Below, in pieces: positions 31,426 through 42,840 of a stretch of 64,000 nt of DNA (its first letter is position 1; each line of letters begins with the position of its first letter). The DNA comes from Nakaseomyces glabratus (taxonomy: Eukaryota > Ascomycota > Saccharomycetes > Saccharomycetales > Saccharomycetaceae): NCBI RefSeq assembly GCF_010111755.1, contig NC_088957.1:310001-374000 (forward strand), written 5' to 3'. Position numbers and translations under genes: made by a program. The notes under the pieces were generated by a model. That model was not told where the DNA came from, made no database searches, and saw nothing but the letters and a program-made list of their open reading frames with translations.

Positions 31426-34400
31426 TTAGTCCATGAAATGAAAATTTGTATCATTAGTTTCTAGAAGAATATTAGCATCCGAAGTACCATCATGATTTTC
31501 CAAATTGTGGCCATGTGCATTTTCTTCTTTACTAGGTGAGCCCATGCTATTGTGGCTGCCTTGCTCACCAGACACTACAGGATCACCGAACATACTATCA
31601 AAGAACAATAAATCCTCTTGATTAGAGAATTTGTAAAGGTTATTTGAAATTTTAGAGCTATCGTTACTATTACTCATGTGGCTGTTCGAATCGGCACCAA
31701 AATCAATTTTAGAGTCATTGTTAGCCAACGAGTTGATATCAGAATGCGAGTTACTGTTAGAGTAATGCTTATTAGAATCTGGTGACGCATGGAAGCCATC
31801 ATTCTTTGGGATGAAATCAATTGGTGACATTTGAGATTGAATATGATCATTAGAGTTAGTAGAAGCATGTGAATTGATATTAGAGTCAAAGGCATTATCT
31901 GCATTGTTGTCCTGGAACTTGGTGAAGGATGAGGGTGTTTGCGAATGTGATTTCATTTTGGATACTTGGTTATCTGTATTTGTATCCTTTTGCGGAGCAT
32001 CATGATCATCATTTCCAAAGCAACTCTCTGGAACTGTCGAAAGTGGACTAGACAATGCGGGTTTGTTAGTATAATTCATGACACTTATACCATTAAAGTT
32101 CATGCTATTTGGTGGAGTCAAATGATTTAGGTTTTCCTCTGCAAAACTAGTGGACACGTTTGAAATAGCTTTTCTGATAGTTGTAGGATCTGAACTTTCA
32201 TGTTCATGCAACATTGGTGTTGATTTACGTCTGGATATTTTTCTTGTGTTCTGACTAGATCTTGGGCTATTTGTTTCACTTGCTACACTTCTTGAAGTTG
32301 GTGACTGCATCACATTTGGTGAAACACCGGCCGAAACTGACTTAGCCAGCCTCTTCAACTTCATGGCTCCAGCACTTTCTAATGGAGTAGGTAGAGAGCC
32401 CGTTAATGGAGTTTGATTACTTTCCGAACTCATCTCATCTCTTGGAGAAATTGTACTTTTCTTTGAAGCAATTGATGTGTTCCCTACAGATGGATGATCG
32501 TACATGTCATCTTTCAAATCTTGCTCATCTCCTATAGTAGTAGGTACAGGAGTACCATTTTGATTTACACTGGATGTAAGCACTGGAGTAACAACCATAG
32601 TTTTAGGAGTAGTAACTCCTTGAGATGCTGGCTTTCTTTTCTTCTTTGGTGGCTGTGTTGCAGGAGTTTTTGATTTCGATCTAACTGAAGAGCTTTTAGC
32701 AGACCTTGATGCCCCTGTCAAAGGAGTTGCGGCATTATTGGAGTCTGGGGAGGTACCTCTGCTAGTAGAAGAATGAATATCTGAAGCGCCATGGTAAGCA
32801 GGTGAATTTGTTCCAACTACCTTTGAAGTGCCAGGCGTCCCTTCTGATAACGAGTTGTTAGAGTATTTGCTCAAAGCGTGATCTTCATCTATGTTGGGGC
32901 TTCCATGAGTTGAGATTTCCCGAGCTTTTGCCATTGGGACATCAGGGCTCCGTTGACTTGAAGATCTCGTCCTCTTTAATTGCGGTTGAACTTGCGATTT
33001 CTGCAATGTTTGTGCCTTTCCCTGTTGCGGTGTTGGAGCATCCTCGGGACTACTACTATTTCTATTCATTTTCGTCTTGCCCATGTTCTTGGGGCTAGGA
33101 GAACTTTGCATATTCATAGTCTGAGCCATCGAGGAGAACGCATTCGCGGCCTGTGGTGTCTTTCCATTGAGCATCATACTGTTGAATTGTTCCATGGTTG
33201 GTGAGCCGTTAAAGAAAGGTGCGCCTTGCATGTACCAACTCGGTATTTGGCCTGTCATAGGTAATTGACCCATTGCGCTCATTGGAGGCATCTGGAATCC
33301 ATTCATCATACTCATGTCAAACATCGGGGAGGACATCATCTGTGCCATCATCATCTGTTCCGGGCTGCCAAACGCTGGGTTTCTGCCGTTCAGATGTGCT
33401 TGCTTAGTAAAATCAAAGTTTTGTGAGAGTTGTGCGCGTTTCTGCATTTCCATGTAGAATTGCAACTGTTGTGGGTTCATCATGAACATGCCAGGAGCGA
33501 AAGGCATATACATTTGTGGGTTCATAGAGTTCCACATTGCGGGGTCCTGCCTCCTTGCTGGTTCTGCTTCATTAGTTCCCATGTGCTGAGGAGTTGGTGC
33601 ATCTTTAACATTGGAAGACGGCCGTGGATCGCTAGATTTCAGTGTCGCAGGAGTAGCAGTAACGGTTGCGGTTCCAGCCTCGGTCCTAGAGATGCTATCT
33701 ATGCTGCTTTTGTGTGTAGTGTTACAAGGAGAAGCCATGTTAGGCGAGTTAGTGTCGTTAGAGTATTGGTATGCAGAAGGGTCGATGTGAGAAGCAGGGC
33801 GTGTATTCTTGCCAGCAGAGTTTCTGTCCTGGTTCTCCGTATTCGGAGATGGCTGTTGTGCCTGTGAACTTGCAACAGAAGGGTTAAACATATTCGCATA
33901 CTCGGGCATCATCATAGTCATCATCATCATCTGGTTATAGTCCAAAGGCATAGCCTGTTGTTGTTTTTGGTACTGGAATTGTTGTGATTGTGATTGTGAT
34001 TGTGGCTGTGGTTGTGGTTGTGTATTTTGCTGCTGCTGCTGCTGCTGTTGCTGCTTTGATGGTGATGACTGAGTCGCTTCCCGCTGCGGGTTCGAGTTCA
34101 TATTCGCGAGCATCATGGCAAACAGCATCGGGTCAGTCTCCTCGTTGTCGTAATCGCCGCGCTGTTCTGCTATGTGCTGCATCCTTGCCGCATGGATCGC
34201 TAAACTCCTATATATGTGTTCCTGCCTCTGTTGCTGCAACACGAGCTTGAAATACGACTGCGCCGTCTCGGAACCACCCCGATTGGTGGTCGTGTTGAAA
34301 ATGTCCCAGAACACCTGCCACCACTCATACAAAAACCCCTGCGGCGTGTCCACCACCTCCTCGACCTCAACATCAGACTCCTTCTCAAACGACTCCGCTG

Positions 34401-34476
34401 TCCCCGACAGATTGCACTTCCGAAAGAAGTCCAGAATATACCGATTCAGCTCGGGCTTGGACTGAGAGTTAAACAT
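31426..34476 (-). CDS. FLO8: LisH-domain transcription factor Flo8
   Basis: 1016 residues, longer than S. cerevisiae Flo8 (799). A LisH dimerisation motif is at residues ~8-35 ([25 protein letters not shown]), followed by the typical [15 protein letters not shown]. Then come Gln runs (residues ~145-175), a Met-rich segment ([20 protein letters not shown]) and long Ser/Thr/Pro and Asn/Ser low-complexity stretches with SP/TP sites. Flo8 activates adhesin and filamentation genes downstream of PKA. Place and strand match YER109C, between GLE2 and KAP123. The C-terminal Asp/Asn/Ser-rich region is probably the activation domain. No frame break is seen, unlike laboratory S. cerevisiae strains with a nonsense allele. 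Confidence 0.93.
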   Translation of the reverse strand: MFNSQSKPELNRYILDFFRKCNLSGTAESFEKESDVEVEEVVDTPQGFLYEWWQVFWDIFNTTTNRGGSETAQSYFKLVLQQQRQEHIYRSLAIHAARMQHIAEQRGDYDNEETDPMLFAMMLANMNSNPQREATQSSPSKQQQQQQQQQNTQPQPQPQSQSQSQQFQYQKQQQAMPLDYNQMMMMTMMMPEYANMFNPSVASSQAQQPSPNTENQDRNSAGKNTRPASHIDPSAYQYSNDTNSPNMASPCNTTHKSSIDSISRTEAGTATVTATPATLKSSDPRPSSNVKDAPTPQHMGTNEAEPARRQDPAMWNSMNPQMYMPFAPGMFMMNPQQLQFYMEMQKRAQLSQNFDFTKQAHLNGRNPAFGSPEQMMMAQMMSSPMFDMSMMNGFQMPPMSAMGQLPMTGQIPSWYMQGAPFFNGSPTMEQFNSMMLNGKTPQAANAFSSMAQTMNMQSSPSPKNMGKTKMNRNSSSPEDAPTPQQGKAQTLQKSQVQPQLKRTRSSSQRSPDVPMAKAREISTHGSPNIDEDHALSKYSNNSLSEGTPGTSKVVGTNSPAYHGASDIHSSTSRGTSPDSNNAATPLTGASRSAKSSSVRSKSKTPATQPPKKKRKPASQGVTTPKTMVVTPVLTSSVNQNGTPVPTTIGDEQDLKDDMYDHPSVGNTSIASKKSTISPRDEMSSESNQTPLTGSLPTPLESAGAMKLKRLAKSVSAGVSPNVMQSPTSRSVASETNSPRSSQNTRKISRRKSTPMLHEHESSDPTTIRKAISNVSTSFAEENLNHLTPPNSMNFNGISVMNYTNKPALSSPLSTVPESCFGNDDHDAPQKDTNTDNQVSKMKSHSQTPSSFTKFQDNNADNAFDSNINSHASTNSNDHIQSQMSPIDFIPKNDGFHASPDSNKHYSNSNSHSDINSLANNDSKIDFGADSNSHMSNSNDSSKISNNLYKFSNQEDLLFFDSMFGDPVVSGEQGSHNSMGSPSKEENAHGHNLENHDGTSDANILLETNDTNFHFMD

Positions 34477-34691
34477 CCAACTTGTTAGCGTAGGTTTTAT
34501 TTTTTTTATTGTTTATCCTTATTTGGTTTGGTGTATTTTTTTAACGCCCAGTGGAACCCAATTTTTCATGTCCCGTTATATAAGGAGAAAAAGGATCTTC
34601 CTGAAAGTTTTTTTTCTTTCTTTCCAGGTATCTCTTGGTTCCGTCTGCAGGAATTGTCTCCCGTTCGTCTAGGTCCCTACCCTCCCTGCAG

Positions 34692-34727
34692 CTGTATCTG
34701 CGTCTGTATCTGCGTCTGTATCTGCGT
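34692..34727. repeat. Three-copy 12-bp tandem repeat
   Basis: CTGTATCTGCGT occurs three times head to tail, followed by CTGTGCGG as a decayed fourth unit. It lies 216-250 bp upstream of the FLO8 ATG. Confidence 0.85.
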
Positions 34728-35220
34728 CTGTGCGGTGCAGTCTTCTGACTCTTTCCAAATTCACGTCCGTGTTTGTCTGTGCTTCCATTCTCCCTCTTCC
34801 TCTCCCTCCCCGCTCTTCTTCGTTTTCCTCACCTTCTGTCAATCCTTTTTTCACTTCATTTTCTTCGCTGTATATGTTGTCACGTACAGCCACCTCTAAG
34901 GCACCCCATTGGAACATTGGGACCCTTGCAACTCTCCCACCTGGTATTCCCCCCCCCACTCGAGGGTTTAGATGGCACTGCAGGAATCTGCTTCTCTTTA
35001 CCCGATTAGGAATATTTTCGTGTGAAGACGAGGTCGCCACATTGCCAGTGGCATCGCAGGTGGTATCGCAGTGGCCTGTGCTCCTGTGCTCTCCGCTGTG
35101 CTCTTCTGCACTTGTGCTTTTGTGCTCTTGTGCACCTGCAGTGGTGAAGTGGGCTGGTACGGGGCTCTCTGTGTGAGGGGTCTGTTTGAACCTGATCAAC
35201 AGTGCTGCAAAGTACTGCTG

Positions 35221-35253
35221 ACAGTCAACGCACAGTCAACGCACAGTCAACGC
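35221..35253. repeat. Three-copy 11-bp tandem repeat
   Basis: ACAGTCAACGC occurs three times exactly, followed by ACAGTAG as a broken fourth unit. It lies about 750 bp upstream of the FLO8 start and 210 bp past the KAP123 stop. Confidence 0.85.
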
Positions 35254-35460
35254 ACAGTAGAAGCACTCTTACAACGCTCCCTTACGTAAAACTGGTAGTC
35301 TCGAAGGGAAGCCCTACTCTAGGGATTGACAAAGGGCCCTGTGTCTCGGAGATAGTGGATACGCTTTTAATTAAAGCCCGAAACGTGTATAAGACCGACA
35401 GCTGATATATTGGATTTCATATTTAATTTACATAATGATATAAGGGGAGGGCAGACGAGA

Positions 35461-38400
35461 TCAGGCGATCACTGGTGCTAGCACTTGGTTTTGGGCGACG
35501 ACGCCGTTGTACTTGCTGTTCAGGTATTTCAGCAGCTCGACTACCTTGACGCGCACGTCCTCGGACTGGAATTGCCTTAGTCTCTCCATGTTCTCCTCTC
35601 TGCCCAGTGTAGACTCGCGCTCTAGCTTCAACCTCTCGTTCTCCATGGTGAAGACGTGGCCGAACAGCTCGACGACGTTTGGTGTCAAGCCAGAGATGAC
35701 CTCGTTGTTGGACTCGTACAGCTGCATGATGAGCTTGAAGATCGGGTCGTACTCTTCGAAACCAGTCTTCAATGGCAAGTGGGACAGCAATGCTGGCAAA
35801 GTTTGCTCCAGAGGGATCAGGTTCTGGTGCTTCAAAGCCATTCTGGCGACACAACCACTGGCGTTGGCGAAGGCACGGTCGATGATCTCCCTGGTGGCCT
35901 CGTCGTCGTCAGCAGCCTTCTCGTCAGCGACACTCAGTAGTTGGTATAGAGCCTTCAAGACATGCTCGTAGACCTGAGAGACGTCAAATGGAGCGTACTC
36001 GCACAGTAGACCAACACCGTAGGCGGCGTTACCTCTGACTTCTAGGGACTTGTCGGAGGTCAGTCTGATCACAAGAGCCTCTAGCATCTCATGGATGTAT
36101 GGATTTTGCTCCTTCATACCTAGCGCGATCTCAGAAGCAGCACCGACAGCAGAAGATCTCTTGTTCTTGGACTTGGATTGACATAGAGTCAACAAAGTGG
36201 TCTTGAAAGGTTCAAAGACCTTGGCAAAGTCTGGACCAAGAGCCACAGCTAGAGATACTAGAACTTCAAGGGCAACGTCTAATAAGGTAGCCTCGGTTTC
36301 AGAAGCGTCTAGATCTTCATCTCTTGGAATGTCTTCTTCGAGGTCCGCAACTTGACATGTGTGTTTGTTCTCTAGAACACTAGAAACTTGCAAGCACAAG
36401 TTTTCTAAGTGGGAAGAGTTACCGTTGTCCATAATAATGATAGGGCCAAACAACTTGATCATGTTGGCAAAATCTTCTAGGATAGTGATAACCATAGAGG
36501 TCTCAAACTCGTTCTCTAAGTAGCTCAATGTGGTCTCTCTGGCGGTTTGGATGACAGCTAGAACACTTGGGTCAACATATGAGGCAGCTGGGAAACCCTT
36601 TGGATATTCGTCTTGTTGGACCTTGGAGGCTAGTAGAACAGCCTTGATAATGTTCCAAATGGTGTTCAAGGCTGATTCTCTTAGACCATAGGACTCGTCA
36701 ACTTGTTGGTTCAAAACCTTCAAGGACTGTTCGACATATGGCAAGAAATGCTCCTTAGTACCCAAAGCTAGCTCAGAAAGAGCAGCGGCAGCAACTTCCT
36801 TTTCGTAAGAGATACCGGTGTTGACTGTAAACTTGCTTTGTAGCTCTTCTTCGGTGGCACCATCAGCTAGAGCAGCCAATTCGTCGGCGTCACCATCGAA
36901 GTTGAATTGGTATTCGTCCAACTCTAAAGTCTTAAAGATTTCTGGTAGAATAGTTTCCAAGAATGGGGAAAAGTTTTCACCATAAACCTTAGCCAAGTTA
37001 GCAATGAAAGCGTAACCAGATTCTCTTAATCTAGCAGAGTCAGTCTTGATAGCTTCGTAAGCGGAGTTGACCAATGGTTCAGCAAATGGAGCGAAGTTTT
37101 CAGATCTAACAGCTCTAGCCATAGTGGAAATGTTCTCGAAGGTGTTAGCTCTTAGTTCGATATCATCTTCGCTCATACCTTCAATTTGGGAACAGTTTTG
37201 GATGAATTGTTCCAAGTATTGGACGCTGGTCTTGAAGTATGGAACGAAGGCCAAACCGGCAGCAAAAGCTGCAGAACCAATTGCGGATACGACGGCACAC
37301 TTTAGCTTGGAAGAGTTGCTTGTGGACAGCATGTGGAATAACTTGTTCATTAATGGTTCCAAGTACTTGGCAATAGCTTCATAAGCAATGAATTCTAAGA
37401 TACCATCTAGGGCAACAGTTGCGTAGTTGTAGATAACAACAGTACCAGCATTGTCGATTATGTCAATAATTAATGGTAAGTAGTCCTCATGGAACTTGGC
37501 AACTTCGTCTTGCAAATCAGTGGTCAAGTTGTGAACACACTTCAATGCAGCCAACTTGACGACTTGTTCATTGTCTTTCAAACCACTAATAGTAGCTGGG
37601 ATAACCTTGTCAAATTGAGACAAGATGTAGTCTGGAGAACCAGTAACAACGACGGAGATAGCCAACAAGATAGCTCTTCTCTCGAAAACGTTTTGAGAGT
37701 TTAACATAGTTGGCAAGTGCTCTATGATGACAGCTGCAACTTGAGATGGAGGTAATTCAGTGGAAGCAAAAGCCAATAGTCTGATAGCAACCATTGATGG
37801 GGTGTTCTCTTCATTTTCACCAGCTTCATCCTCGTTGTTTAATTCATCTTGAACATCAATTTCTTCAGCAGCAATCTTCAAAGCAGTCAAAGTAATCTCA
37901 GGGCCTAGCTTAGCTTGAATAATCTTGGACTTTCTACAAGACAAAGCTGAGATGATGAATTGGGTAGCATAAACTCTAACATCTTCATCGATTTCTGTGT
38001 TGATGGCAACTTGCAAAGCCAACTTGATTAGATCAACGATGGCGTTACCAGTAAGTTGCGAGTCCAATAGCAGGAAATCGTTCAAACAGTTGAAGATTTG
38101 CTTAGTGTTTGGAACATCATCGGCTTTGATAACAGCTTCCAAAACAGAGACCACAGATGGAATCATAGCGGCAAATCTGGCAGCTTGTTGTGGGTTGATT
38201 TCTTCTTGTTCTTCGATCAAAGCAGAGACATGATTCAAAGCTTGTGCAGATAGAGATCTTGTTTCCAAAGAGGTAGTATCATTGATGGTTTGAGAGAATA
38301 GGGTCAAGAAGTCATCTATGTAACTGACTAAACTGGAGTCAAAATCTTCCAACAAGGACAACAAAATGAAAACTGCAGTTTCTCTAGTCTTTGAGTCCTC

Positions 38401-38802
38401 GCCGGCAGCAGCTTGCACCAAGTTTGGAATCAACTCAGGCCATTGGTTGTCACTCATCTCTTCACTACCGATAACGGCAATAACACGAGCATTGGAATGA
38501 CGAATAATTTCCTTTTGTTCACTGAAAGCATATTGCAACACGGTTTCCTTGATACCATTCTTGGTAGCCACATCAATAGAAGCCCAGTGCTTTGGAATCA
38601 GTTTTCTAACCTCAACACCAGCTAGTTGTTTCAAAGCATCATCGTTGCTGTGATGTAGAATGTGTACCAAAGCGGCAACACTATTTGGCTGTGTATAGAA
38701 TTGCTTTTGCAATGTCTTGGTGGCCTCTTTCAAACCAGCAGAGTTTGGTTGAGTAACAGCAGCCAAAGCCTGCTCTAGTTGAGAGATGAATTGTTGATCC
38801 AT
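35461..38802 (-). CDS. KAP123: Karyopherin beta Kap123 (importin-4)
   Basis: 1113 residues, as in S. cerevisiae. It opens with the importin-beta N-terminal region ([20 protein letters not shown], then [21 protein letters not shown]) and continues as HEAT repeats throughout, with the acidic insertion [16 protein letters not shown] near residue 320 that Kap123 uses with basic cargo. It imports ribosomal proteins and histones H3/H4 into the nucleus. Place and strand match YER110C next to FLO8. It is divergent from LSM4, and the shared promoter carries PAC and RRPE ribosome-biogenesis elements, which suits its cargo. Preferred codons suggest high expression. Confidence 0.97.
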   Translation of the reverse strand: MDQQFISQLEQALAAVTQPNSAGLKEATKTLQKQFYTQPNSVAALVHILHHSNDDALKQLAGVEVRKLIPKHWASIDVATKNGIKETVLQYAFSEQKEIIRHSNARVIAVIGSEEMSDNQWPELIPNLVQAAAGEDSKTRETAVFILLSLLEDFDSSLVSYIDDFLTLFSQTINDTTSLETRSLSAQALNHVSALIEEQEEINPQQAARFAAMIPSVVSVLEAVIKADDVPNTKQIFNCLNDFLLLDSQLTGNAIVDLIKLALQVAINTEIDEDVRVYATQFIISALSCRKSKIIQAKLGPEITLTALKIAAEEIDVQDELNNEDEAGENEENTPSMVAIRLLAFASTELPPSQVAAVIIEHLPTMLNSQNVFERRAILLAISVVVTGSPDYILSQFDKVIPATISGLKDNEQVVKLAALKCVHNLTTDLQDEVAKFHEDYLPLIIDIIDNAGTVVIYNYATVALDGILEFIAYEAIAKYLEPLMNKLFHMLSTSNSSKLKCAVVSAIGSAAFAAGLAFVPYFKTSVQYLEQFIQNCSQIEGMSEDDIELRANTFENISTMARAVRSENFAPFAEPLVNSAYEAIKTDSARLRESGYAFIANLAKVYGENFSPFLETILPEIFKTLELDEYQFNFDGDADELAALADGATEEELQSKFTVNTGISYEKEVAAAALSELALGTKEHFLPYVEQSLKVLNQQVDESYGLRESALNTIWNIIKAVLLASKVQQDEYPKGFPAASYVDPSVLAVIQTARETTLSYLENEFETSMVITILEDFANMIKLFGPIIIMDNGNSSHLENLCLQVSSVLENKHTCQVADLEEDIPRDEDLDASETEATLLDVALEVLVSLAVALGPDFAKVFEPFKTTLLTLCQSKSKNKRSSAVGAASEIALGMKEQNPYIHEMLEALVIRLTSDKSLEVRGNAAYGVGLLCEYAPFDVSQVYEHVLKALYQLLSVADEKAADDDEATREIIDRAFANASGCVARMALKHQNLIPLEQTLPALLSHLPLKTGFEEYDPIFKLIMQLYESNNEVISGLTPNVVELFGHVFTMENERLKLERESTLGREENMERLRQFQSEDVRVKVVELLKYLNSKYNGVVAQNQVLAPVIA

Positions 38803-39052
38803 TTTATTATATTTTTTTTAAAGATTTTCGATTTACAAAAGAAAGAATACCTATATCGTGTCAAACCGTGCCTCCTGTTTCTTATAGTAATGTTTTTTTC
38901 CCTTCTATGGTATCTTTCCTGTTTCAATCTCCCGGTGACTTCTTCCAACAAATACAAGATATAAATATATGAGAGACTCCACTTATAACTTGAAATATAC
39001 TGCCGAATTTACATTAAATAAAAGCTAAAAACATGAATCAGATGTTTATTGC

Positions 39053-39078
39053 GATGCGATGAGCTAGCTCATCGCATC
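39053..39078. promoter_or_regulatory. 26-bp perfect palindrome of two PAC boxes
   Basis: The sequence reads the same on both strands over 26 bp. Its halves are GCGATGAGCT and its inverse AGCTCATCGC, each matching the PAC consensus GCGATGAGMT, flanked by GAT and ATC. PAC is bound by Dot6/Tod6 in ribosome-biogenesis promoters. It is about 250 bp from the KAP123 start and 385 bp from the LSM4 start. Confidence 0.85.
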
Positions 39079-39120
39079 TCATTTGGTGACAAACTGCAAA
39101 AGTTCACAATGGATTTCTTC

Positions 39121-39132
39121 TGAAAATTTTTT
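39121..39132. promoter_or_regulatory. RRPE-like element
   Basis: TGAAAATTTTTT matches the rRNA-processing element (TGAAAAATTTT type) and lies 42 bp from the PAC palindrome. PAC with RRPE is the signature of the ribosome-biogenesis regulon. Confidence 0.6.
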
Positions 39133-39461
39133 GCAAAAAAAAAATTGAAAAACTTAAGTATGGCGTGTAGAGTGAGACAAAATTTTCACCAAAAGTATCA
39201 ACAATTTGGTGCTGAATAGAAAAAAAACAGCAAATAAGGTGTAAATAGTGGTGAATTGATGGTATTAATGGTGAGTGATAGTGTCTATTACATTCAGTTA
39301 AACCGGTTTATAATTCTATAGGAACTGGAACGTTATCAACTTCTTTTTATATTGGTTAAAGGAAGAAAATTTGGTTTATTGACTGCTGAGAACCTACGTT
39401 GAAAAGGAAAATAAGGGTCTAATACATAAATTGAACTGCGTACTCGCTTGAAGATTAAAAG

Positions 39462-39980
39462 ATGCTACCACTTTACTTGTTAACTAATGCCAAGGGACAG
39501 CAGATGCGTATAGAGCTGAAGAATGGTGATATAGTGGAGGGTGAGCTGACTAATGTGGATAATTGGATGAATCTGACTCTTGCCAATGTGAATGAATACA
39601 AAGGTAGTGAGAACAACACAAACTTGCCTCAAGTTAAAGTTGTTAAGTCTAAAGAAATCTACGTCAGGGGTGTTTATATAAAATATATCACACTTCAAGA
39701 TGATATCATAGAGAAGGTCAAGCAACAAATCAACAACAATAATAATAATAACAATAATAGAAAGTTTAACAACAGAAATCATCAAAACAACTACGGATAT
39801 AGGAGGAATAACACTGGTGGTAATTACAACAATGGCAACAACAACAATAATAATAATAACAATAATAATAACAGGAGAAACTACAACAACCGTCGCTACT
39901 ACAACAACCAAAACCAAAACCAAAACCAAAACCAAAGCCAAGGTCAAAGTCAGGGTCAAAAGAATCAACAATTTGAGTAG
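39462..39980 (+). CDS. LSM4: Sm-like protein Lsm4 with Asn-rich tail
   Basis: 172 residues (187 in S. cerevisiae). The Sm fold covers residues 1-90: MLPLYLLTNAKGQQMRIELK, the Sm1 motif ending in NVDNWMNLTLANV, and the Sm2 motif IYVRGVYIKYITLQDDI. Lsm4 is part of Lsm1-7 (mRNA decapping, P-bodies) and Lsm2-8 (U6 snRNP). The C-terminal half is Asn-rich with interspersed Arg, Tyr and Gln (runs such as NNNNNNNNN, NQNQNQNQNQ), the prion-like tail that promotes P-body assembly in S. cerevisiae. The tail is encoded by AAT/AAC repeats and is therefore length-variable. Matches YER112W in place and strand. Confidence 0.96.
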   Translation: MLPLYLLTNAKGQQMRIELKNGDIVEGELTNVDNWMNLTLANVNEYKGSENNTNLPQVKVVKSKEIYVRGVYIKYITLQDDIIEKVKQQINNNNNNNNNRKFNNRNHQNNYGYRRNNTGGNYNNGNNNNNNNNNNNNRRNYNNRRYYNNQNQNQNQNQSQGQSQGQKNQQFE

Positions 39981-40725
39981 ATTATCGGACCAAGATAGAC
40001 ATGACTTCAACATTCAATAAGACAATAAGACAATAAGACGATTAATAGGATATAGACTTACTCGCTGTGTTGAACACTTTGTGCATTAATGTGACTTTAC
40101 TACCAATTTTTTTGTTTTATTCTTTCACTTTCATGAATAACGTACACATCAAAAATTACCAAATAAAAACAATTGTTGGAGTTTCCCAAGTTCGGTTTTT
40201 TTACTCCATATGAAAGCAAGATGAAGACTCTCTTTCCTATCTGACTTTAATTGTGTGCATTTAATTACAAATATGAGTGATCGTATACATATTAGAGTTC
40301 GACATGTCAAACAAAATATGTGGAGAAGTTTTTCATATCTCTTTTGCAGTTCAGTTCATATATTTATTTTGTAATATTAGTTAAATCGATATGGAAAGTT
40401 TCACTTTTTTTTATATTATTTGTCATTGTAAATATAAACTAATGCATTGTTTTTCTTAATAGAAATATATTAGTACAGGGAGGGCAGATGAGGGTTAATC
40501 TGCTATATTTATATAAAATGGTTAATAGCTAAACAGTGATTGCAAATGCTTATTATTAATTATTCATTACGATTATTAGATATATTTAAATATTGGGATG
40601 AATGCTATAAAATATCCTCGCCGAGATTGCCCAATCGAATCTGCAAGGGTTGCTTATACTCCAGTGGACTCATGAAATTGTAGATGAGGATTGAATTGAG
40701 TGTACTATGTCACGCAGCCAGCAAA
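39981..40725. other. Convergent LSM4-TMN3 intergenic region
   Basis: 745 bp, very AT-rich, between two converging genes. It starts with three copies of the 8-mer AATAAGAC (40016-40039) just after the LSM4 stop. Only 3'-end signals are expected; I see no RNA gene. Confidence 0.55.
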
Positions 40726-42840
40726 TTATATCTGAAGGTCTACTTTATAGATTTGTGTGACAAGCATATAACTGGTTAGATAACTCAAGGAGCCTAATGC
40801 CCAGCCACACATACCGTTAAATAGAAGACTGTAACAAACAGAAATGAATATAGATGAGAACCCTTGCATGTTTAACACAAAAAAGATGTAGTAAAGAGAA
40901 TATAATTCCATATACCAGGCACAACTACTACCCATTAAAAAACTCTTCCATCCCCAGGTGTGACGTAGATATCTATCATTTTTAGCTTTTAGCATAACGT
41001 AACAGCCAATAATTGCAATTTCAATGGTAACAATGGAAAGTATCAAAATATTTGCAAGTAAAAATCCATAATAATAGTAAAAGCTGGTCTTCTCTAACCA
41101 TACTGATTTATAAACATACTGCAATTCAACCCAAATAATGATGAAAGAGAAAAACCCACCCGCTAAGGCGCCAAAAGTAGTGAAAGAATCATGTTTGATG
41201 TCAAAAACAAGTCTTTGATATAAGGAGACTTTTTTAGTAAAATCACTCCTAGATTTCCTTGAAATAGTGTTCCTCCTTAATGAGGTAATTCTTTTCAATG
41301 TGTTGTAACTGTCAACCTTACAATTTAAAGCCAGTACACCTCCCAAGAGACTTAATGGAATGCATGTCACAAAATATATAGATACAAGGAATACCTCAGT
41401 CTTGAATGGTAATGCATTAGTAGAGTCGTGTGCCAAAATTATGCAATTCAATGAGAAGGAGATTACCATCAATAGACCTGGAAGAGAAGATCCACAAACT
41501 ACTGAAAACTTGTAGACTTTGGTTCTGTTCACTTCATTTCTTAGATATCCCTTTAAAATTTGATATTCAATGTAAAGTCTAGATCCAATATACCCAGATA
41601 TAGCAGCCCCACAGATAAAACAAATCAGGGACATGGTTAGCACAGTGAATCTGATATTATGAAGTTTACTCAAAGAGCAGGAGATAATTAAAGAGCCTAG
41701 GATTGTAAATGAGAATTGGATACCCATAGAAGTTAGACATATTAGAGCTTTCCAATATGGAATCTTCCCCACAGTTATCCAAGTCTTGGCATTAACAAAT
41801 ACAGAGCCAGATATTTTATCATCATTATCATCTTCATTGTCCTGACCTAAATTTGTTGAAGTATTTATATTACGACTTTCCCGTTCCTTTTTGCTGAATA
41901 TCTTCAATAAGATTATTGATACAATCGTAGTGGTCATTGACGCGATTCCTACCGAATTCAAAAAGCTCATCCAATGAAATTGGTTTGCTTTTGAATTGGA
42001 TAATTCACCATTGTTCAAAAAATAATTCCAGCGATGATTCCAATCAACTTCAAATTCTTCCCTCCAATAAACAGAGTAGGTGAAAGGTATAAACGTTAAC
42101 TCATCATCCTTCTCTGGAACAATTATTTCATATTTATCATGGTTTTTATTGGCACCTGGGCAGTGATAGTCACTAACCGATTTAGGATACACTTCAAATC
42201 CCACTATTGTAAATTCTTCCTCAGATACAGGGTGGTATCTGATCACTAACATAACATGGTTGTTCAAAAATGTCTTACCAGTACGGTCGTCTACGTATCC
42301 TACTGGAAAACCTGCAGCGTAGTATTTATTGTGGTTTGTACTAGAAATGAAAGTAGTTGCAGCTGGTAAGCTTTCATCAATAAGCCATTGGGTCACATAG
42401 CCCTGTTGAACAAGTTCTTTTGCTTTTATCATACCCTCCTTCTTTGTCTTTCTGGCACATAATATCTCACAAGGACTGTCAATTCCAAACGACAACTTAT
42501 AGTCACTTTGCCATTTTCTATCACCACGGAATATCTCATCTAGGGATAGATGTAAAGGTTTCTTTTCTTTGGTTGGAGGACAAATGAAAGGCAAATCATA
42601 ATAAGCGTAAGGCAATTGAGTAAGGTCAGATTCAACTTTATTAACTATAAGTTCGACATGGTCTCCTATTTTGTATAGATTAGGGTTTACCCAACCATGT
42701 GAGTTATAGTTTAAAGTAATCGCTGACAATACTGACGGTATTATCCAAAAACAAAACTTTATTAGAGAAGCTACAAGAGCCAGAAGCAATAGCATGGAAA
42801 CCGCACTTTTCATGCGATTAGCAGGCCGCGAAGTAGTCAT
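40726..42840 (-). CDS. TMN3: TM9/nonaspanin family protein Tmn3
   Basis: 704 residues (706 in S. cerevisiae Tmn3). A hydrophobic segment at residues ~14-40 acts as signal or first membrane segment. A lumenal domain of ~250 residues follows, with the family motif NHVMLVIRYHP. Then come about nine membrane spans in the C-terminal 430 residues, including the GxFF/WxELQYVYKS segment (AGGFFSFIIIWVELQYVYKS). Nonaspanins are Golgi/endosomal proteins linked to adhesion, metal homeostasis and sorting. Place and strand match YER113C. The start at 42840 is the first ATG and gives a plausible N terminus. Confidence 0.95.
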   Translation of the reverse strand: MTTSRPANRMKSAVSMLLLLALVASLIKFCFWIIPSVLSAITLNYNSHGWVNPNLYKIGDHVELIVNKVESDLTQLPYAYYDLPFICPPTKEKKPLHLSLDEIFRGDRKWQSDYKLSFGIDSPCEILCARKTKKEGMIKAKELVQQGYVTQWLIDESLPAATTFISSTNHNKYYAAGFPVGYVDDRTGKTFLNNHVMLVIRYHPVSEEEFTIVGFEVYPKSVSDYHCPGANKNHDKYEIIVPEKDDELTFIPFTYSVYWREEFEVDWNHRWNYFLNNGELSNSKANQFHWMSFLNSVGIASMTTTIVSIILLKIFSKKERESRNINTSTNLGQDNEDDNDDKISGSVFVNAKTWITVGKIPYWKALICLTSMGIQFSFTILGSLIISCSLSKLHNIRFTVLTMSLICFICGAAISGYIGSRLYIEYQILKGYLRNEVNRTKVYKFSVVCGSSLPGLLMVISFSLNCIILAHDSTNALPFKTEVFLVSIYFVTCIPLSLLGGVLALNCKVDSYNTLKRITSLRRNTISRKSRSDFTKKVSLYQRLVFDIKHDSFTTFGALAGGFFSFIIIWVELQYVYKSVWLEKTSFYYYYGFLLANILILSIVTIEIAIIGCYVMLKAKNDRYLRHTWGWKSFLMGSSCAWYMELYSLYYIFFVLNMQGFSSIFISVCYSLLFNGMCGWALGSLSYLTSYMLVTQIYKVDLQI

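Larger units (their letters stand above)
34477..35460 (-). promoter_or_regulatory. GC-rich FLO8 upstream region with several tandem repeats
   Basis: 984 bp upstream of FLO8, downstream of KAP123. It looks distinctly richer in G+C than neighbouring gaps and holds a 12-bp repeat (34692-34727), a cluster of TGTGCTC words (about 35076-35145), an 11-bp repeat (35221-35253), a nine-C run (34949-34957) and a Reb1 match TTACCCG (34998-35004). Long frames are open on both strands but lack ATG starts and look like composition artefacts. Confidence 0.6.
38803..39461. promoter_or_regulatory. Divergent KAP123-LSM4 promoter region
   Basis: 659 bp. It contains the double-PAC palindrome, an RRPE-like element, A/T tracts and a smaller 12-bp palindrome TAAACCGGTTTA at 39299-39310, nearer to LSM4. 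S. cerevisiae has SWI4 (YER111C) here; no trace of it is visible. Confidence 0.65.

Noticed and set aside
34669..35199. Long open frames on both strands in the FLO8 upstream region (176 and 148 codons)
   Set aside because: Neither begins with an ATG; the minus one runs through the repeats as DADTDADTD. The GC-rich composition explains the openness.
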